This document shows, one piece after another, positions 11,445 to 22,210 of a DNA stretch of 64,000 nucleotides (its first letter is position 1; every line of letters begins with the position of its first letter). This DNA is from Schistosoma haematobium (Eukaryota > Platyhelminthes > Trematoda > Strigeidida > Schistosomatidae): positions 79,660,364-79,724,363 of the forward strand of contig NC_067196.1 of assembly GCF_000699445.3 (NCBI RefSeq), written 5' to 3'. The translations under genes were made by a program, and so were the position numbers. Below the pieces are notes generated by a model that saw only the letters and a program-made list of their open reading frames with translations, did no database searches and had not been told where the DNA came from.

Positions 11445-12944
11445 TTATTCGGCGAAATGTACATAGCGTTTGGGTTGTTTTACAGCTCTGCCTGAGCGCG
11501 TTAAGCAAGTAGGTTTGATACTCAGTTTTTCTTCCATGTCTGCTGTAGTGGTGGTTGCTGGACGGGGTTGGTTCAGTGAAGTAGTATGTTCTTTGTCGTG
11601 CTGTGCTCCGTAGAAAGCAGGCTTTATTCTATCGATAGCAATAGTCTCTTTCTTTCCACACTTGTTGATTATGAAGTGTTTGGTCGTTCTATTAATTACT
11701 TGATATGGTCCTTCATAAGGTTATTTCAATGGCTTTTTAACAGCATCAACTCGAACAAAGACAAATTTGCATGTTTCTAGATTTCTGTTGAGTTGTATTC
11801 GATTGTTATGTTCACGAGGCGGTATGGCTTTGATTCGTTGCATGGTTTGCAGCAGTTGGCTAGCAAAACGACTTGGGTCCGTTGGTGTTAAAGTGTTTGG
11901 GTCCACTAGTTGACCTGGTAATGTAAGGGTTGTACCGTAAACTAGCTCAGCGGCTGTACAACCTATATCTTCCTTTATAGTTGAACGGATACCCAGGAGT
12001 ACAAGTGGTAATGCGTCACTCCATTTTGTCGTATCATCTTGTGCCATCAGCGAACTTTTCAATTGGCGGTGAAATCTTTCGACCAAGCCGTTAGCTGCTG
12101 GGTGGTAGGCTGTTGTTTTGATGTGGTTCACGCCCAGAAGTCTTGTGAATTCCTGAAATAAGATAGACTGAAACTGGGGACCACGGTCGGTAGTGACGAT
12201 AGAAGGTACTCCGTAATTCGCTATCCAACGGTCAAGGAATACGCCGGCTACTGTTTCTGCAGAAGTATCAGCAATAGGGCATGCTATGGCCCATCTTGTG
12301 AACCTGTCCACCGCAGTGAGAATGTGCGTGAATGAATTAGATGGTGGCAATGGACCAACTATGTCTAAGTGGATATGTTGAAAACGTTTTTCCGGCAGGG
12401 GATACTTGCCAACTGGACTGATCGTGTGCTTCTGAATCTTGCTGCGTTGACACTGTAGGCAGCTTCGCGTCCATCGTTTTATATCTGAATTGATTTTTGG
12501 CCACACAAAACGCTCAGTAATCAATTTGGTTGTGGCTCTGATTCCTGGGTGAGAAAGGTCATGCAGTTGACGAAATACCTGTCGACGACATGCTAGTGGT
12601 ACGAAAGGGCGATTGTTACCCGTTGAAACATCGCAAATGATAGATGTATTTGAGAAAGGGATGGGTACTGGTTTAAGGTTCAAGTTAGACTTCTCCTGGC
12701 AGACCTTCAAATCTGCATCGTCTACTTGTAGTTTTGCGATTGTTTCTAGATCGATGTCTTGTTTACGTACCAGGGTATTTACGTCCTTACGTGACAATGC
12801 GTCAGCTACGACGTTGGCATGTCCTTTGACAAATTGGATATCTGTCGTAAACTGGGAGATGTAATCCAGTTGTCGTGCTTCGCGAGGTGAGTGTCGGTCG
12901 TACGAAGTGTTGAATGCGTAACATAAAGGTTTGTGATCGGTCAT
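11445..12944 (-). pseudogene. Gypsy RNase H end and integrase, premature stop
   Basis: Begins in RNase H ([24 protein letters not shown]). The integrase follows: an HHCC zinc domain ([16 protein letters not shown] ... CLQCQRSK), the catalytic core with [22 protein letters not shown] and [14 protein letters not shown] (the D, D, E triad is readable), and a C-terminal domain. An in-frame stop at about 11718-11720 interrupts KKPLK/PYEGPYQVINRT. The rest reads on to RAVKQPKRYVHFAE and a stop at 11445-11447. Apart from this stop and the upstream register change the domain is well kept. Confidence 0.85.
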
Positions 12945-12975
12945 GGTGGTGAAAGTTCGTCCTTGTAGTAAGAAG

Positions 12976-13995
12976 TTAGTGTTTAACGGCTAAGTAGATA
13001 GCAAGTAACTCCCGTCCAAAAGTACTATAGCGTTCCTGGGCTGGTGACAGTCTTTTGGAGAAAACCGCTATGGGAGTAGTCATGTTGTTTACCTGTTGTT
13101 GTAATACTGCCCCGACGGCTTTTTGAGAGGCATCCGTACATAGAATCAAATGAGTTGTGGGGTCACTATTGAGGTGTTGTAACATGGTGGCGTTGGCTAT
13201 CAAGGGCATTGCTTTTTCGAATGCCATTTTGGCGTCAGGCGGTAGCTCGAATGTTTGATTCTTTTCCTTACTCATACCATTTTTGTCGCTTTTCAGTAAA
13301 TTAGTTAACGGCTGTAGCACATCCGCACAACATGGTAGGAATCGGCGGTAGAAATTGCATGTCCCGAGAAAACGGCGTAATGACTTTATGGAGGTTGGTT
13401 CAGGGTAATTGGTAATGGCTTCAACTTTTTCTGGGAGTAGTTTGATGCCTTGAGAGTCAATGTAATGTCCTAAAAACTCTAAGGCTGGGACGGTGAATAT
13501 ACATTTAGAAGGATTGATAACAACGCCATGTTTCTTAAAACATTCAAAGAGGATCTGAACATGCTGGGCATGCTCTTCTATTGATGAGCTTGCGATCAAA
13601 ACGTCGTCTATGTAGGCGAATACGACGTCTAAACCTCTTCTGACATCATCCATGAATCGTTGGAATGTCTGGGCGGCATTTTTCAATCCGAATGGCATTC
13701 TTAGAAACTCAAACAGACCAAAGGGTGTGATGATGGCTGTTTTCTCGATGTCTTCTGGTGCCATCGGAATTTGATGGTATGCACGCACGAGGTCGAGTTT
13801 CGAGAAAATGCATTTACCGTGTAGGTTTAATGAAAAATCGTGTATATGCGGAATTGGGTACTTGTCGGGAATGGTTTGATTGTTTAATCGTCGATAGTCA
13901 CCACACGGACGCCAATCTTGGTCCTTCTTTGGTACCATGTGTAACGGCGAGGCCCAGGGGCTGTTGGATGGTCTGATAATACCAAGTTGCATCAT
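12976..13995 (-). CDS. Gypsy reverse transcriptase and RNase H start
   Basis: A 339-residue frame. RT motifs in order: [61 protein letters not shown] and the catalytic [10 protein letters not shown], then the thumb [13 protein letters not shown]. RNase H begins with [17 protein letters not shown] and [17 protein letters not shown]. All catalytic Asp residues of the palm are present. The frame closes at 12976, and the homologous continuation ([12 protein letters not shown]) is in the next register. Confidence 0.85.
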   Translation of the reverse strand: MMQLGIIRPSNSPWASPLHMVPKKDQDWRPCGDYRRLNNQTIPDKYPIPHIHDFSLNLHGKCIFSKLDLVRAYHQIPMAPEDIEKTAIITPFGLFEFLRMPFGLKNAAQTFQRFMDDVRRGLDVVFAYIDDVLIASSSIEEHAQHVQILFECFKKHGVVINPSKCIFTVPALEFLGHYIDSQGIKLLPEKVEAITNYPEPTSIKSLRRFLGTCNFYRRFLPCCADVLQPLTNLLKSDKNGMSKEKNQTFELPPDAKMAFEKAMPLIANATMLQHLNSDPTTHLILCTDASQKAVGAVLQQQVNNMTTPIAVFSKRLSPAQERYSTFGRELLAIYLAVKH

Positions 13996-14015
13996 ATGTT
14001 CGAATTCTCTTTTAG

Positions 14016-14657
14016 CTACTTGCTTGGCGGTAGTCTCCTCGCCCTGGCGCTAATAGGTGGGCCGGTGGTAATGATGTGATGTTGCACCTGATGTGGGTTA
14101 CATTCCTTTTGATAATCTGATTTTGTGATGCACTCGTATTCTGACAGGATGTCGTTGAAAACGTTGTTTACAGGCTTCATTATTCGAACACCATGGATTT
14201 CGTTGTCGTTGGAGAGTGTACCATTTACCTGTAAACGTGTGTTTACGTCGATTAATCTCTTGTTGGTCATATCTACTAACAGGTTGTACGCACTAAGAAA
14301 ATCGGCCCCGAGGATGGGTCGTTTGACTTGAGCAACTATGAATACCCATGTGAATCTTCTGCGGAGCCCGAGATCTAATATAAGTGATTGCTCACCGTAC
14401 GTTTTGATAATTGATTCATTAGCCGCTACTAAGGACAATTTAGTGCTTGTCGTATGTTGTCTGCGTGAGAGATAGAGTGGGATGATGCTGATTTCTGCTC
14501 CAGTATCGACTAAGAAGTCTGAGCCAGAAATACGATCCCTGATGTGGAAGAGGCGGCTGACATGTTGGCCAGTAACAGCTGCCTCTATTACTGTCTGGCC
14601 ACTTCGTTTCCCTGATGGTCTGGCTTGCTTGTCGTGAAGTTGCACGGTTTTGTGCAA
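14016..14657 (-). CDS. Gypsy aspartic protease region of pol
   Basis: A 213-residue frame with the retroviral-type aspartic protease signature [13 protein letters not shown] in its first third and the second conserved block [17 protein letters not shown]. The catalytic D-T-G is intact. The C-terminal part leads to the RT domain ([10 protein letters not shown]), where the frame closes at a stop near 14016 while the continuation [15 protein letters not shown] is in another register. This points to an indel around 14020. Upstream it overlaps gag. Confidence 0.8.
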   Translation of the reverse strand: MHKTVQLHDKQARPSGKRSGQTVIEAAVTGQHVSRLFHIRDRISGSDFLVDTGAEISIIPLYLSRRQHTTSTKLSLVAANESIIKTYGEQSLILDLGLRRRFTWVFIVAQVKRPILGADFLSAYNLLVDMTNKRLIDVNTRLQVNGTLSNDNEIHGVRIMKPVNNVFNDILSEYECITKSDYQKECNPHQVQHHIITTGPPISARARRLPPSK

Positions 14658-15484
14658 CGACGTGCTTTCTCACCATAATTCGAATGATACCAACAAATTC
14701 CGGCTGCCCGCTTAGGTGACCTAAGACGATGTCTGGATACTGATCTCCTTCTGGACGTAGATCTGGGGCGTCGAGAATGGATGGTGGAAATAGTCGCCTG
14801 CAGTGATGCTAGCTGCTGTGTTAAGTGTGCCATTTGTTGCTGAATGTCAAGAGGAGGGTTCATAGCGTCTCTACTAGAGGGTTGTACTGCGTTAATTCCC
14901 CGACTATCGGGATATATTTCCATCATCTTATCAGCCATATCAGCTAAATCGTCAAGAGTGACAGAAGTTCCTGAAATACTGAGAATTTGTCTAACATTTT
15001 GTGGTAACCTTTGTAACCACATTTGCTTAAGCAGCGTCTCGTCTAATTTGTAGGAGCCTGCCAGTTGTCTCATATGTCTAAGCAACTGTGAAGGTCTTTT
15101 GTCCCCTAACTCGCATGCGGTGAGTAGTTGCTGTAAGCGTTTTTCATCAGACTGCGAAGTACGGTGGATTACTGCGGCTTTTATTTTGTCATAGGGGTCC
15201 GTTTCTGGTACGTCATCTATCAGGTCTCCGACTTCTGCTGCCACTTCTATGGGTAATGCTCCAACGATGTATGCATATTTTGTCGCTTGCGAGCGTATAC
15301 CTCTCGACAAAAATAATGCCTCAACCTGTGCAAACCAGATCCTGGGATTATTAACACCGTACGTTGGTAATCTTAGTTCAGAAATAGCGTTGATTGAGTT
15401 TAAAACATTATCTTCTGGCTGTGATGAATGAAAGGGGTTGGTTGATGGGCTATCTATATCGATAAGCTTATTAGGAGAGTTCAT
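14588..15484 (-). CDS. Gypsy Gag (capsid and zinc knuckle)
   Basis: The open frame runs about 298 residues from the ATG at 15484 (MNSPNKLID); upstream codons up to a TTG are open but overlap the putative primer-binding site, so ATG is preferred. A capsid-like region includes LRLPTYGVNNPRIWFAQVE near its start, and a helical middle follows. The C-terminus is rich in Arg/Ser (RRPRSTSRRRSVSRHR), then [14 protein letters not shown] and CTKPC, the variant C-x3-H-type knuckle common in invertebrate Gypsy Gags. The frame overlaps the protease frame by about 70 bases in the -1 register, as expected for either programmed -1 frameshifting or a chance indel. Confidence 0.8.
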   Translation of the reverse strand: MNSPNKLIDIDSPSTNPFHSSQPEDNVLNSINAISELRLPTYGVNNPRIWFAQVEALFLSRGIRSQATKYAYIVGALPIEVAAEVGDLIDDVPETDPYDKIKAAVIHRTSQSDEKRLQQLLTACELGDKRPSQLLRHMRQLAGSYKLDETLLKQMWLQRLPQNVRQILSISGTSVTLDDLADMADKMMEIYPDSRGINAVQPSSRDAMNPPLDIQQQMAHLTQQLASLQATISTIHSRRPRSTSRRRSVSRHRLRSPKRAAGICWYHSNYGEKARRCTKPCNFTTSKPDHQGNEVARQ

Positions 15485-15517
15485 AATGCCAAAAACAAAA
15501 AAATGGTGTCGTGCCAA

Positions 15518-16100
15518 TTAATAATAATAAAAAATTACGTAGATATATATAGTAAATGTCTATAAAAAAAAATAATAGAGGCTCACCAAATAATTGTGGT
15601 GGACCAGACAATATATAAACGCAAAAAGTATCAACAAAGTTAATAACAATCAATAGTAATATTAATATATACAAGTTGAATGTTACAAATACAATAATAA
15701 TTAAGGACGTTACTTAAATTGCCCAAACGTTGCGTGTTCTGATTAAGTCCAGTAATGTAAATCCACAATTATAAATGCTTGATGACTCTGAGCAGGTTGG
15801 TGAACTCTCTAGCGATATAGTCCGACTTAGGATGTGATATATTCCGATTATAGTCTATAAATGTAGATAGTATTTGATTTAGACTTCCATTACCTCAATC
15901 ACAAATGAAGATAGAACGAGGAATGCGTGAGTAGTAATGTATTTGTTAACCAGCACGAATATGTCACGCTATGTAGTAGCTCAACGGAAAGTGTCTTCAA
16001 GGTCATTGACTAAAACAACATGTACAGTCATTTAATGGTAAATGTACATACAGTGAAAAATTGACAAACAAATACAAATAATATTAAAAACTATTTACAA
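15518..16100. other. Expected 5' LTR position of the Gypsy element, unmatched
   Basis: AT-rich sequence between the candidate primer-binding site and the Penelope-like element. By position it should hold the 5' LTR of the minus-strand Gypsy, but no partner sequence was seen in 10.8-11.4 kb and no TG...CA-bounded repeat could be fixed. Confidence 0.35.
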
Positions 16101-17800
16101 AATAAGCTTGTCAGTCATATCTCCACAATATGGATTACCTAAAATTCATAAACCTAATATTCCATTACGACCAATTTTGTCTATGCGTGGTTCTCCCACA
16201 CACGAGCTAGCTAAATGGTTAATAAAACTGTTAAACCCAATTCGTACTAATCTATGTAAGTTTTCTTTAAAAGATACATTTGAACCAATTGATTTTCTTG
16301 GTGACATTAATATTAAAAATAAATCTTTGCATTCATTTGATGTAAACTCCCTCTTCACGAATGTACCGTTAACAAAGACGGTGGATTTCCTTTGTGACTA
16401 TATTTCAAAAAACTTTCCCCTTTCTCCTATTCCGTTACCATTTTTGAAAGAATTACTTTTATTATGTACAGCTAATGTTCAATTTACGTTTGATGGTGAA
16501 TATTTTCGACAAGTTGATGGTGTAGCTATGGGTAGTCCTTTAGGGCCTCTCTTAGCTGAGGTATTCATGTCATATGTAGAAAATATGACGATCGACCTCA
16601 TTGGTGAGACAACTCTTTATAAAAGATATATGGACGATATTCTAATTATATGTGATAAGGATTTTGATGTTTACCGATTACTGGATAAACTCAATGGTGT
16701 TCAAAATCATATTGTGATGACACATGAACCAGAAAGTAATGGCCAATTAGTCTTTCTAGACATACTTTTAAGTCGAAGGGATGATGGCACTATTAGATGG
16801 TTCGTGTATAGGAAACCAACTTGGACGGGACAATACTTAAATTTCCATAGTTTCTGTCCATTGCAATACAAGAGAGGTCTAGTTAAGTGCCTCTTTAAGA
16901 GGACTCGAAGAATATGTACCTCTGATATGGTGGAAATAGATGAAAAGTTACTGACTGACACTTTAATAGCAAATGGTTATCCACTCAAGTTTATTAATAG
17001 GTGCAAAAGTCAGTTAATGCCAAGACCTCTAATTTATTCAGTGCCAAAGAAAAAGGTTTATATCAGTCTACCATATAGAGGCGAATCAAACAGTATAGTT
17101 TTAAGGCAGAGATTGAAAGCAGCCATTGAGAATACGTATTATGCTGCTCAGTTGGTAGTGATTGAAAAGTCTAAGGCCATGATTCCTAATAGACCCAAAC
17201 AATGCACTAATGATTACGTCACATCCCATTGTATTTACCAATTTACATGTTTGCGTGGACACACATACATAGGGAGGAGTAATCGAACAATGCAATCAAG
17301 GGTCAATGAACATGTGCCCAGATGGCTTCAAAATCAATGTGTGTCAAATGATCCGATCAATGTAGGAGGTAGAAAACCAAGTTCATCGATAGCAAAACAC
17401 ATAATTGAGACGGGGCACAAAATTAACATTAATACAGCATTTAGAACGTTGTATAGAAATTGTCAAGGTCGAATTCTTAAGTTTATTGAAGCCTTAGCTA
17501 TTCGTAAATTTAAACCCCCCTTATGTGTACATAAACAATTTGTCGTAACCTTGAATTTACCTTGGTAATCCTTAAGCCATTCTATGGCCTGGGATAACGC
17601 GATAATTTCTTATTCTTTCTCTCCCCTTAGTTATTTTAATTGTACTTTTATTTGTTTGACCTTTAATGACCTTTATTAATTTTCATATAAAAATGCCTTG
17701 ACAAGTATATGTGTGACCAGATTGTTCGAAATGTATAGCGCAAATACATCGCATTTTTCAGATCAACTCCGTCTTCTCATTGTTCTATCGAAATTTATAA
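16095..17800 (+). mobile_element. Penelope-like retroelement, 5'-truncated
   Basis: Contains an RT of Penelope type and a C-terminal GIY-YIG endonuclease, the pair that defines the endonuclease-bearing Penelope-like elements. It starts abruptly at the PQYGLPKIHKPN motif, so the N-terminal third including RT motif 1 is absent. About 230 bases of AT-rich 3' sequence follow the stop. A short stem-like ATGTATAGCGCAAATACAT lies at 17729-17747. The exact 3' end is not determined. Confidence 0.85.
16108..17568 (+). CDS. Penelope-like RT with GIY-YIG endonuclease, partial
   Basis: A 486-codon frame without internal stops, opening on a non-ATG codon because the 5' part is lost. Order of motifs: YGLPKIHKP and LRPILSMRGSPTHELAKWL, then FDVNSLFTNVPL (catalytic Asp), VDGVAMGSPLGPLLAEVFM, and the catalytic RYMDDILII, then VFLDILLSRRDDG. 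Near residue 320 comes VYISLPYRG, the block typical of Penelope linkers. The GIY-YIG part reads CIYQFTCLRGHTYIGRSNR, with the Arg of RVNEH, then SSIAKHIIETGH and KFIEALAIRKFKPPL. The intact frame over 1.46 kb suggests a young insertion. Confidence 0.85.
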   Translation: MSVISPQYGLPKIHKPNIPLRPILSMRGSPTHELAKWLIKLLNPIRTNLCKFSLKDTFEPIDFLGDINIKNKSLHSFDVNSLFTNVPLTKTVDFLCDYISKNFPLSPIPLPFLKELLLLCTANVQFTFDGEYFRQVDGVAMGSPLGPLLAEVFMSYVENMTIDLIGETTLYKRYMDDILIICDKDFDVYRLLDKLNGVQNHIVMTHEPESNGQLVFLDILLSRRDDGTIRWFVYRKPTWTGQYLNFHSFCPLQYKRGLVKCLFKRTRRICTSDMVEIDEKLLTDTLIANGYPLKFINRCKSQLMPRPLIYSVPKKKVYISLPYRGESNSIVLRQRLKAAIENTYYAAQLVVIEKSKAMIPNRPKQCTNDYVTSHCIYQFTCLRGHTYIGRSNRTMQSRVNEHVPRWLQNQCVSNDPINVGGRKPSSSIAKHIIETGHKININTAFRTLYRNCQGRILKFIEALAIRKFKPPLCVHKQFVVTLNLPW

Positions 17801-17823
17801 AAGGGACTAATTGCTTTAAACTT

Positions 17824-18529
17824 TTACATATATGCTAACGGTTTGGCGGAACGATATCTCTGACATCCACAAACTTTACTGTCAGCTGTAGGAATATTAC
17901 AATAGACTGGCGCTCTTTCACTCGTGTTACTCGGTACTCGCAATTCGTTGATGCGCCGACGTCGAAATCGTTTGCGGTACGACACTTCGACTTCAACGAG
18001 AGTTCGTGGATCCTTCATTTTAGTACATCTTAGTACATACGTTTTCGTACGTTGTGACATATTCCGCCAACCCCTTAAATCTGCACACGAATGACCCTAT
18101 GAAGTCTTCCGTCACAAACCAATTTTTTATTCTATTTATAAGATAACATCATGATTTAATGACTAAAAACTGCCTGCTTAGGAGACAACTCCTTATCTGT
18201 CAACTCTCTCACTAGACAATCGGGCCACATAATTCCTACGACTTATGTGAAGTATCTGGTTACTAGTAACCACGACAAAACTTTGTTGGTATCCGATGAC
18301 CGATCTGAAATGAGGCGCTCATGAAGATCTATAAGGTTCCCAGAACACATTAAGGACTATTGCATTTAGAACCTTTGCTTAGCTTACTCTTTTCTACCTC
18401 GTTTCGCGTGTTTTACAACTATTTCGTTGCATTTTAAATTTTATTGTGTCAAAAATGGAAAGGATTTCGACGTTTTAAACGTTCCTATATACATATATTT
18501 TATAAAAAACGAGTCCAGATATTTTCGAC
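17824..18529. other. Unassigned stretch
   Basis: Holds a 78-codon basic open frame on the minus strand (17824-18060) rich in Arg and Lys with no recognised motif, then AT-rich sequence. Nothing else was recognised. Confidence 0.3.
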
Positions 18530-18719
18530 ATATCGTGAAGTGACTAATCTAAGTTAGTTAGCGGTTGTATATGTGTAGCACGGTGTACCCACTCGTGATT
18601 TAGTGCGGATGCATGACCGAGCGACCTTAGCTAGGTGAGTCCAATAAAACTAATGTGGTCAACATCAAATATCGAGGACACACGGAACTATCGATTTTGG
18701 GGGGTTATTTACCGCTACA
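18530..18719 (-). repeat. Candidate 3' LTR of the nested Gypsy
   Basis: Clearly similar to 23765-23969 over about 190 bases, with shared blocks AGCGGTTGTA, GTGCGGATGCATGACCGAGC, ACTAATGTGGTC and TTATTTACCGCTA. On the minus strand it begins TGTAGCGGTAAATAA, as an LTR would (5'-TG). The other end of the repeat is not matched, so it is partial or diverged. Confidence 0.55.
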
Positions 18720-19041
18720 ACACTTATATATACGCACTGTCAAGAGTTAAATGTCCATGGCATTTTGTGGTTACCTTAGTAGACACAGATGCAAAATCTT
18801 GAAGTAATGAATAAGAACATTATTTGGAGACGAATAAAGATAGACCCACTTTAATTTTTTTTAATTCTTTGAATCCAATACTGACGGTTTAGTTTTACTA
18901 GTAACTCACAAGTTATGTATGGAGAACTTTCTTCTCTTATAAACAATACTAAACATTTTTCATATGGGTAGCATTTGCTTCTTAATATTATGAGGATTAG
19001 AAGTACTCATACTCCGCCTGTACCTCTTCTAGAGATACTGC

Positions 19042-20090
19042 ATGTCCAAAGCCCGGAAAAATAATTCGAACCATTTAAACTCTGCCCTGGGAGTTAGAAA
19101 GTCTTCATTTAGAAGAACTATGACGCCTCATGGTGAGAGCCGAGTCCCTTCGGACGTCACGAGGCCGATGCCCCTTCTAACGACCAGAGCAATGATTTTT
19201 ATAGGTAAATGGAACGTCCGGACAATGTGAGGGACCAGACAAATAGCAACGGAAACTAGGAGATACAAATTGGTAGTACTGAGAAACAGCAAAACCCATT
19301 GGACTCAAGCTGGACAGCAATGGCTAGATACGGGAGAGATGCTGCTATACTCCGGACACGAAGAGTGAAATACCCCATATACTCAAGTAGTTGCTCTAAT
19401 GCCGTTCAAAGAAGCACGAAATGTACTCGTAGGATGAGAATCTCACGGATCCAGAAGCATCAAAGCATCATTCAAAACAAAGAAGGAGGGAATTACAATG
19501 AATGTTATCCAGTGTTATGTACCCAACAATGATAGCATTGAGGACATTAAAGATCAGTTCTACGATTGGCTGCAATCAGTCATGGCGAAGTGCCCAATAA
19601 AGGACCTCACCATCCTGATCGGAGGCCTACATGCCTAAGTCGGAATAGACAACACTGGATATGAAGATATCATAGGACGACATGGACTGGGAGAGAAACA
19701 AAAATGGAGAAAGATTTGCAAATCTGTGCATTCAACAAATAGGTCATAGGCAGCACAATATCCCCACACAAACGTATACACAATGCTACATGGATCTCAC
19801 CGGACCACACTACAGAAAACCAGATAGATCATATTTGCATCAATAAAAAATTCCAAAGGACAATAGAAGATGCGAGAACCAGGAGAAGAGCTGACATAGC
19901 TTCAGATCACCATCTAGTTGTAGCCAATTTAAAACTGAAGCTAAAGAAGAACTGGACAAGTGGACAAACAGCACTACAAAGGTTCAATACAGCCTTCCTT
20001 CGAGATACTAACAAAATCAACGAATTCAAGATAGCTCTCAACAACAGGTTTCAAGCCTTACAAGATCTACTGAAGGAAGAAGAAACTACT
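19042..20090 (+). pseudogene. RTE endonuclease region, broken
   Basis: The N-terminal peptide ends FIGKWNVRTM (19042-19230), the start of the endonuclease fold, and is closed at once by a stop. Further recognisable blocks are MNVIQCYVPNNDS (near 19498), LTILIGGLHA (where the catalytic motif is normally GDLNA) and SDHHLVVANLKLK (near 19905). Several stops and frame changes separate them. The changed GDLNA block would by itself remove endonuclease activity. Confidence 0.75.
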
Positions 20091-21644
20091 ATGGAGGACA
20101 ACTGGAAAAGTATTAAAGGAGCATTAACTTCAACGTGTCAAGAGGTTCTCGGTCTAAAGAAGCATCATAATAAGGAATGGATCTCTATAGAAACACTGGA
20201 CAAGATCAAACAAAGGAAGAACAAGAAGACAGCAATTAACAACAGCCGAACACGAACAGAGAAAGTCCAAGCACAAGCTGAATACATAGAAGCATACAAG
20301 CAAGTGAAGAAAAGCATTACAGTCGACAAGAAGAAATACGTGGAAGAACTAGCAACGACGGCAGAAGAAGCTGCTAGAGAAGGAAATATGAAACAGCTTT
20401 ACAATACAATGAAGAAACTAGCAGGTAGATATAGTAAACCAGAGAGACCGGTCAAAGACAAAGAAGGCAAGACAATCACCGAAATTCAACAACGGAGGAA
20501 CAGATGGGTAGAATACTTCGAAGAGCTCCTGAATAGGCCGGCTCCAATGAATCCACCGAACATCGAAGCAGCACACATAGATCTTCCTATAGATGTCAAC
20601 CCATCAACGACGGAAGAAATCAGAATGGCCATCAGACAAATCAAGAACGGGAAAGCAGCAGGACCCGACAACATACCAGCTGAAGCACTGAAATCAGACA
20701 TCAAAGCAACCACAAGCATGCTTTATCTTCTATTCAAAAAGATTTGGGGGGAGGAACAAGTGCCGATGGACTGGAAAGAAGGGCACCTCGTCAAGATTCC
20801 AAAGAAAGGATATCTGAGCAAATGTGAAAACTACAGAGGCATTACACTATTGTCAATACCAGGGAAAGTCTTCAACAGAGTGTTGCTGAACCGGATGAAA
20901 GACGCAGTATACGCCCAACTTCGAGATCAACAAGCTGGATTCCGTAAGGATTGGTCGTGCACAGACCAAATTGCAACACTGCGGATCATCGTCGAACAAT
21001 CAGTTGAGTGGAACTCGTCACTGTACATCAAATTCATTGATTATGAAAAGGCATTTGACAGTGTAGATGGGAGGACATTATGGAAACTTCTTCGACACTA
21101 CGGAGTTCTTGAGAAGATTGTCAATATTATCCGGAACTCATACGACGGACCACAGTGCAAGGTCGTGCATGGAGGACAGCTGACAGATGCATTCCAAGTA
21201 AGGACCGGAGTAAGACAAGGCTGTTTACTCTCTCCTTTCCTCTTCCTTCTGGTGGTCGACTGGATTACGAGGACCTCGACATCTGAAGGAAAACACGGAA
21301 TACAATGGACAGCTCAGAACCAATTAGACGATTTGGACTTCGCAGATGACCTAGCCCTCCTATCGCATACACACGAACAAATACAGATGAAGAAAACCAG
21401 TGTAGCAGCAGTCTCTGCATCAGTAGGCCTCAACACAAATGAAAAGGCAAGATCCTCAAATACAACACAGAGAACACCAAGCAACACAATCACACTTAAT
21501 GGCGAAACTCTGGAGGATGTGGAATCTTTCACGTACCTAGGAATCATCTTCGATGAACCAGGAGGATCAGATGCAGACACAAAGGCGACGATTGGCAAAG
21601 TAAGTGCCGCATTCCTACAATTAAACAACTCCAAACCAACATAA
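20091..21644 (+). CDS. RTE reverse transcriptase, open 517-codon frame
   Basis: The frame starts in the linker ([18 protein letters not shown]) and covers the [55 protein letters not shown] (first Asp), [19 protein letters not shown] and the catalytic [15 protein letters not shown], then [20 protein letters not shown]. The frame shifts at about 21625 (AAFLQLNNS), after which the C-terminal tail is in another register ([14 protein letters not shown], about 21675, to [21 protein letters not shown], about 22045). The RT core appears complete, but the protein as a whole is not. Confidence 0.85.
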   Translation: MEDNWKSIKGALTSTCQEVLGLKKHHNKEWISIETLDKIKQRKNKKTAINNSRTRTEKVQAQAEYIEAYKQVKKSITVDKKKYVEELATTAEEAAREGNMKQLYNTMKKLAGRYSKPERPVKDKEGKTITEIQQRRNRWVEYFEELLNRPAPMNPPNIEAAHIDLPIDVNPSTTEEIRMAIRQIKNGKAAGPDNIPAEALKSDIKATTSMLYLLFKKIWGEEQVPMDWKEGHLVKIPKKGYLSKCENYRGITLLSIPGKVFNRVLLNRMKDAVYAQLRDQQAGFRKDWSCTDQIATLRIIVEQSVEWNSSLYIKFIDYEKAFDSVDGRTLWKLLRHYGVLEKIVNIIRNSYDGPQCKVVHGGQLTDAFQVRTGVRQGCLLSPFLFLLVVDWITRTSTSEGKHGIQWTAQNQLDDLDFADDLALLSHTHEQIQMKKTSVAAVSASVGLNTNEKARSSNTTQRTPSNTITLNGETLEDVESFTYLGIIFDEPGGSDADTKATIGKVSAAFLQLNNSKPT

Positions 21645-22210
21645 AAGTCGCAAACTTCAATGCGAACGTCAAGGCAGTTCTACTGTACGCAGCTGAAACT
21701 TGGAGAACTACCACAACCATCATCAAGAAGGTACAAGTATTTATAAATAGTTGTCTACGCAAGATACTCAACACCCATTGGCCGGATACCATCAGCAACG
21801 GCCTTCTGTGGGAGAGAACAGACCAGCTTCCAGATGAGGAGGAAATACGATGGAAATGGATAGGACATACATTACGCAAATCGTCAAACTGCATCACAGG
21901 GCAAGCCCTAACTTGGAATCCTGAGGGGAAGCGGAAAAGTAGAAGGTCAAAGAACACAATACGTTGGGAAATAGAAGAAGATATGAAAAGGATGAATAAC
22001 AACTGGAAAGAACTGGAAAGGATTGCTTTGGACATGGTTGGATGGTGAGTGCTGGCGGGCGACCTATACTCCTGCACGAGGAGTAACAGGCGTAATTCGC
22101 AACTAGGAATCTCCGAAATATTGCAATTTAAGCCAGATAGAACTAAGTGAGCACAGACGCATGTATTGCGTTTAGAATGCGAAATCAGAGGGCAATCAAG
22201 TACAAAAGAA

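Larger units (their letters stand above)
11445..15517 (-). mobile_element. Ty3/Gypsy LTR retrotransposon, nearly complete coding region
   Basis: Gag, protease, RT, RNase H and integrase follow one another on the minus strand in Ty3/Gypsy order over 4.07 kb. A TGGCACGACACC stretch at 15505-15516 (minus strand), just before gag, is a candidate tRNA primer-binding site. LTRs could not be paired by eye, so either they are strongly diverged or the element is truncated at both ends. The pol part has two frame changes and one premature stop, so it is probably not autonomous now. Confidence 0.88.
19005..22100 (+). mobile_element. RTE-like LINE, copy 3, near full length
   Basis: This is the longest copy of the second RTE family in the window, about 3.1 kb. 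The 5' untranslated part (CTCCGCCTGTACCTCTTCTAGAG, 19012 on) matches the complement of 10150-10200. N-terminal peptide, endonuclease, RT and the C-terminal tail follow, and it ends with the family 3' terminus (CTCCTGCACGAGGAGTAACAGGCGTAA) near 22093. The endonuclease half has many stops while the RT frame is open. It sits inside the decayed Gypsy described separately. Confidence 0.85.

Noticed and set aside
14125..14331. Plus-strand frames opposite the Gypsy protease and RT
   Set aside because: They are shadows of the minus-strand pol frames.
10850..16100. LTR pair flanking the 11.4-15.5 kb Gypsy
   Set aside because: Both flanks were compared by eye; only short AT-rich words such as AATAATTGTGG are shared, which is not enough.
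17824..18060. 78-codon basic open frame on the minus strand
   Set aside because: No motif, no splice or start context; chance or repeat-derived reading is as likely as a gene.
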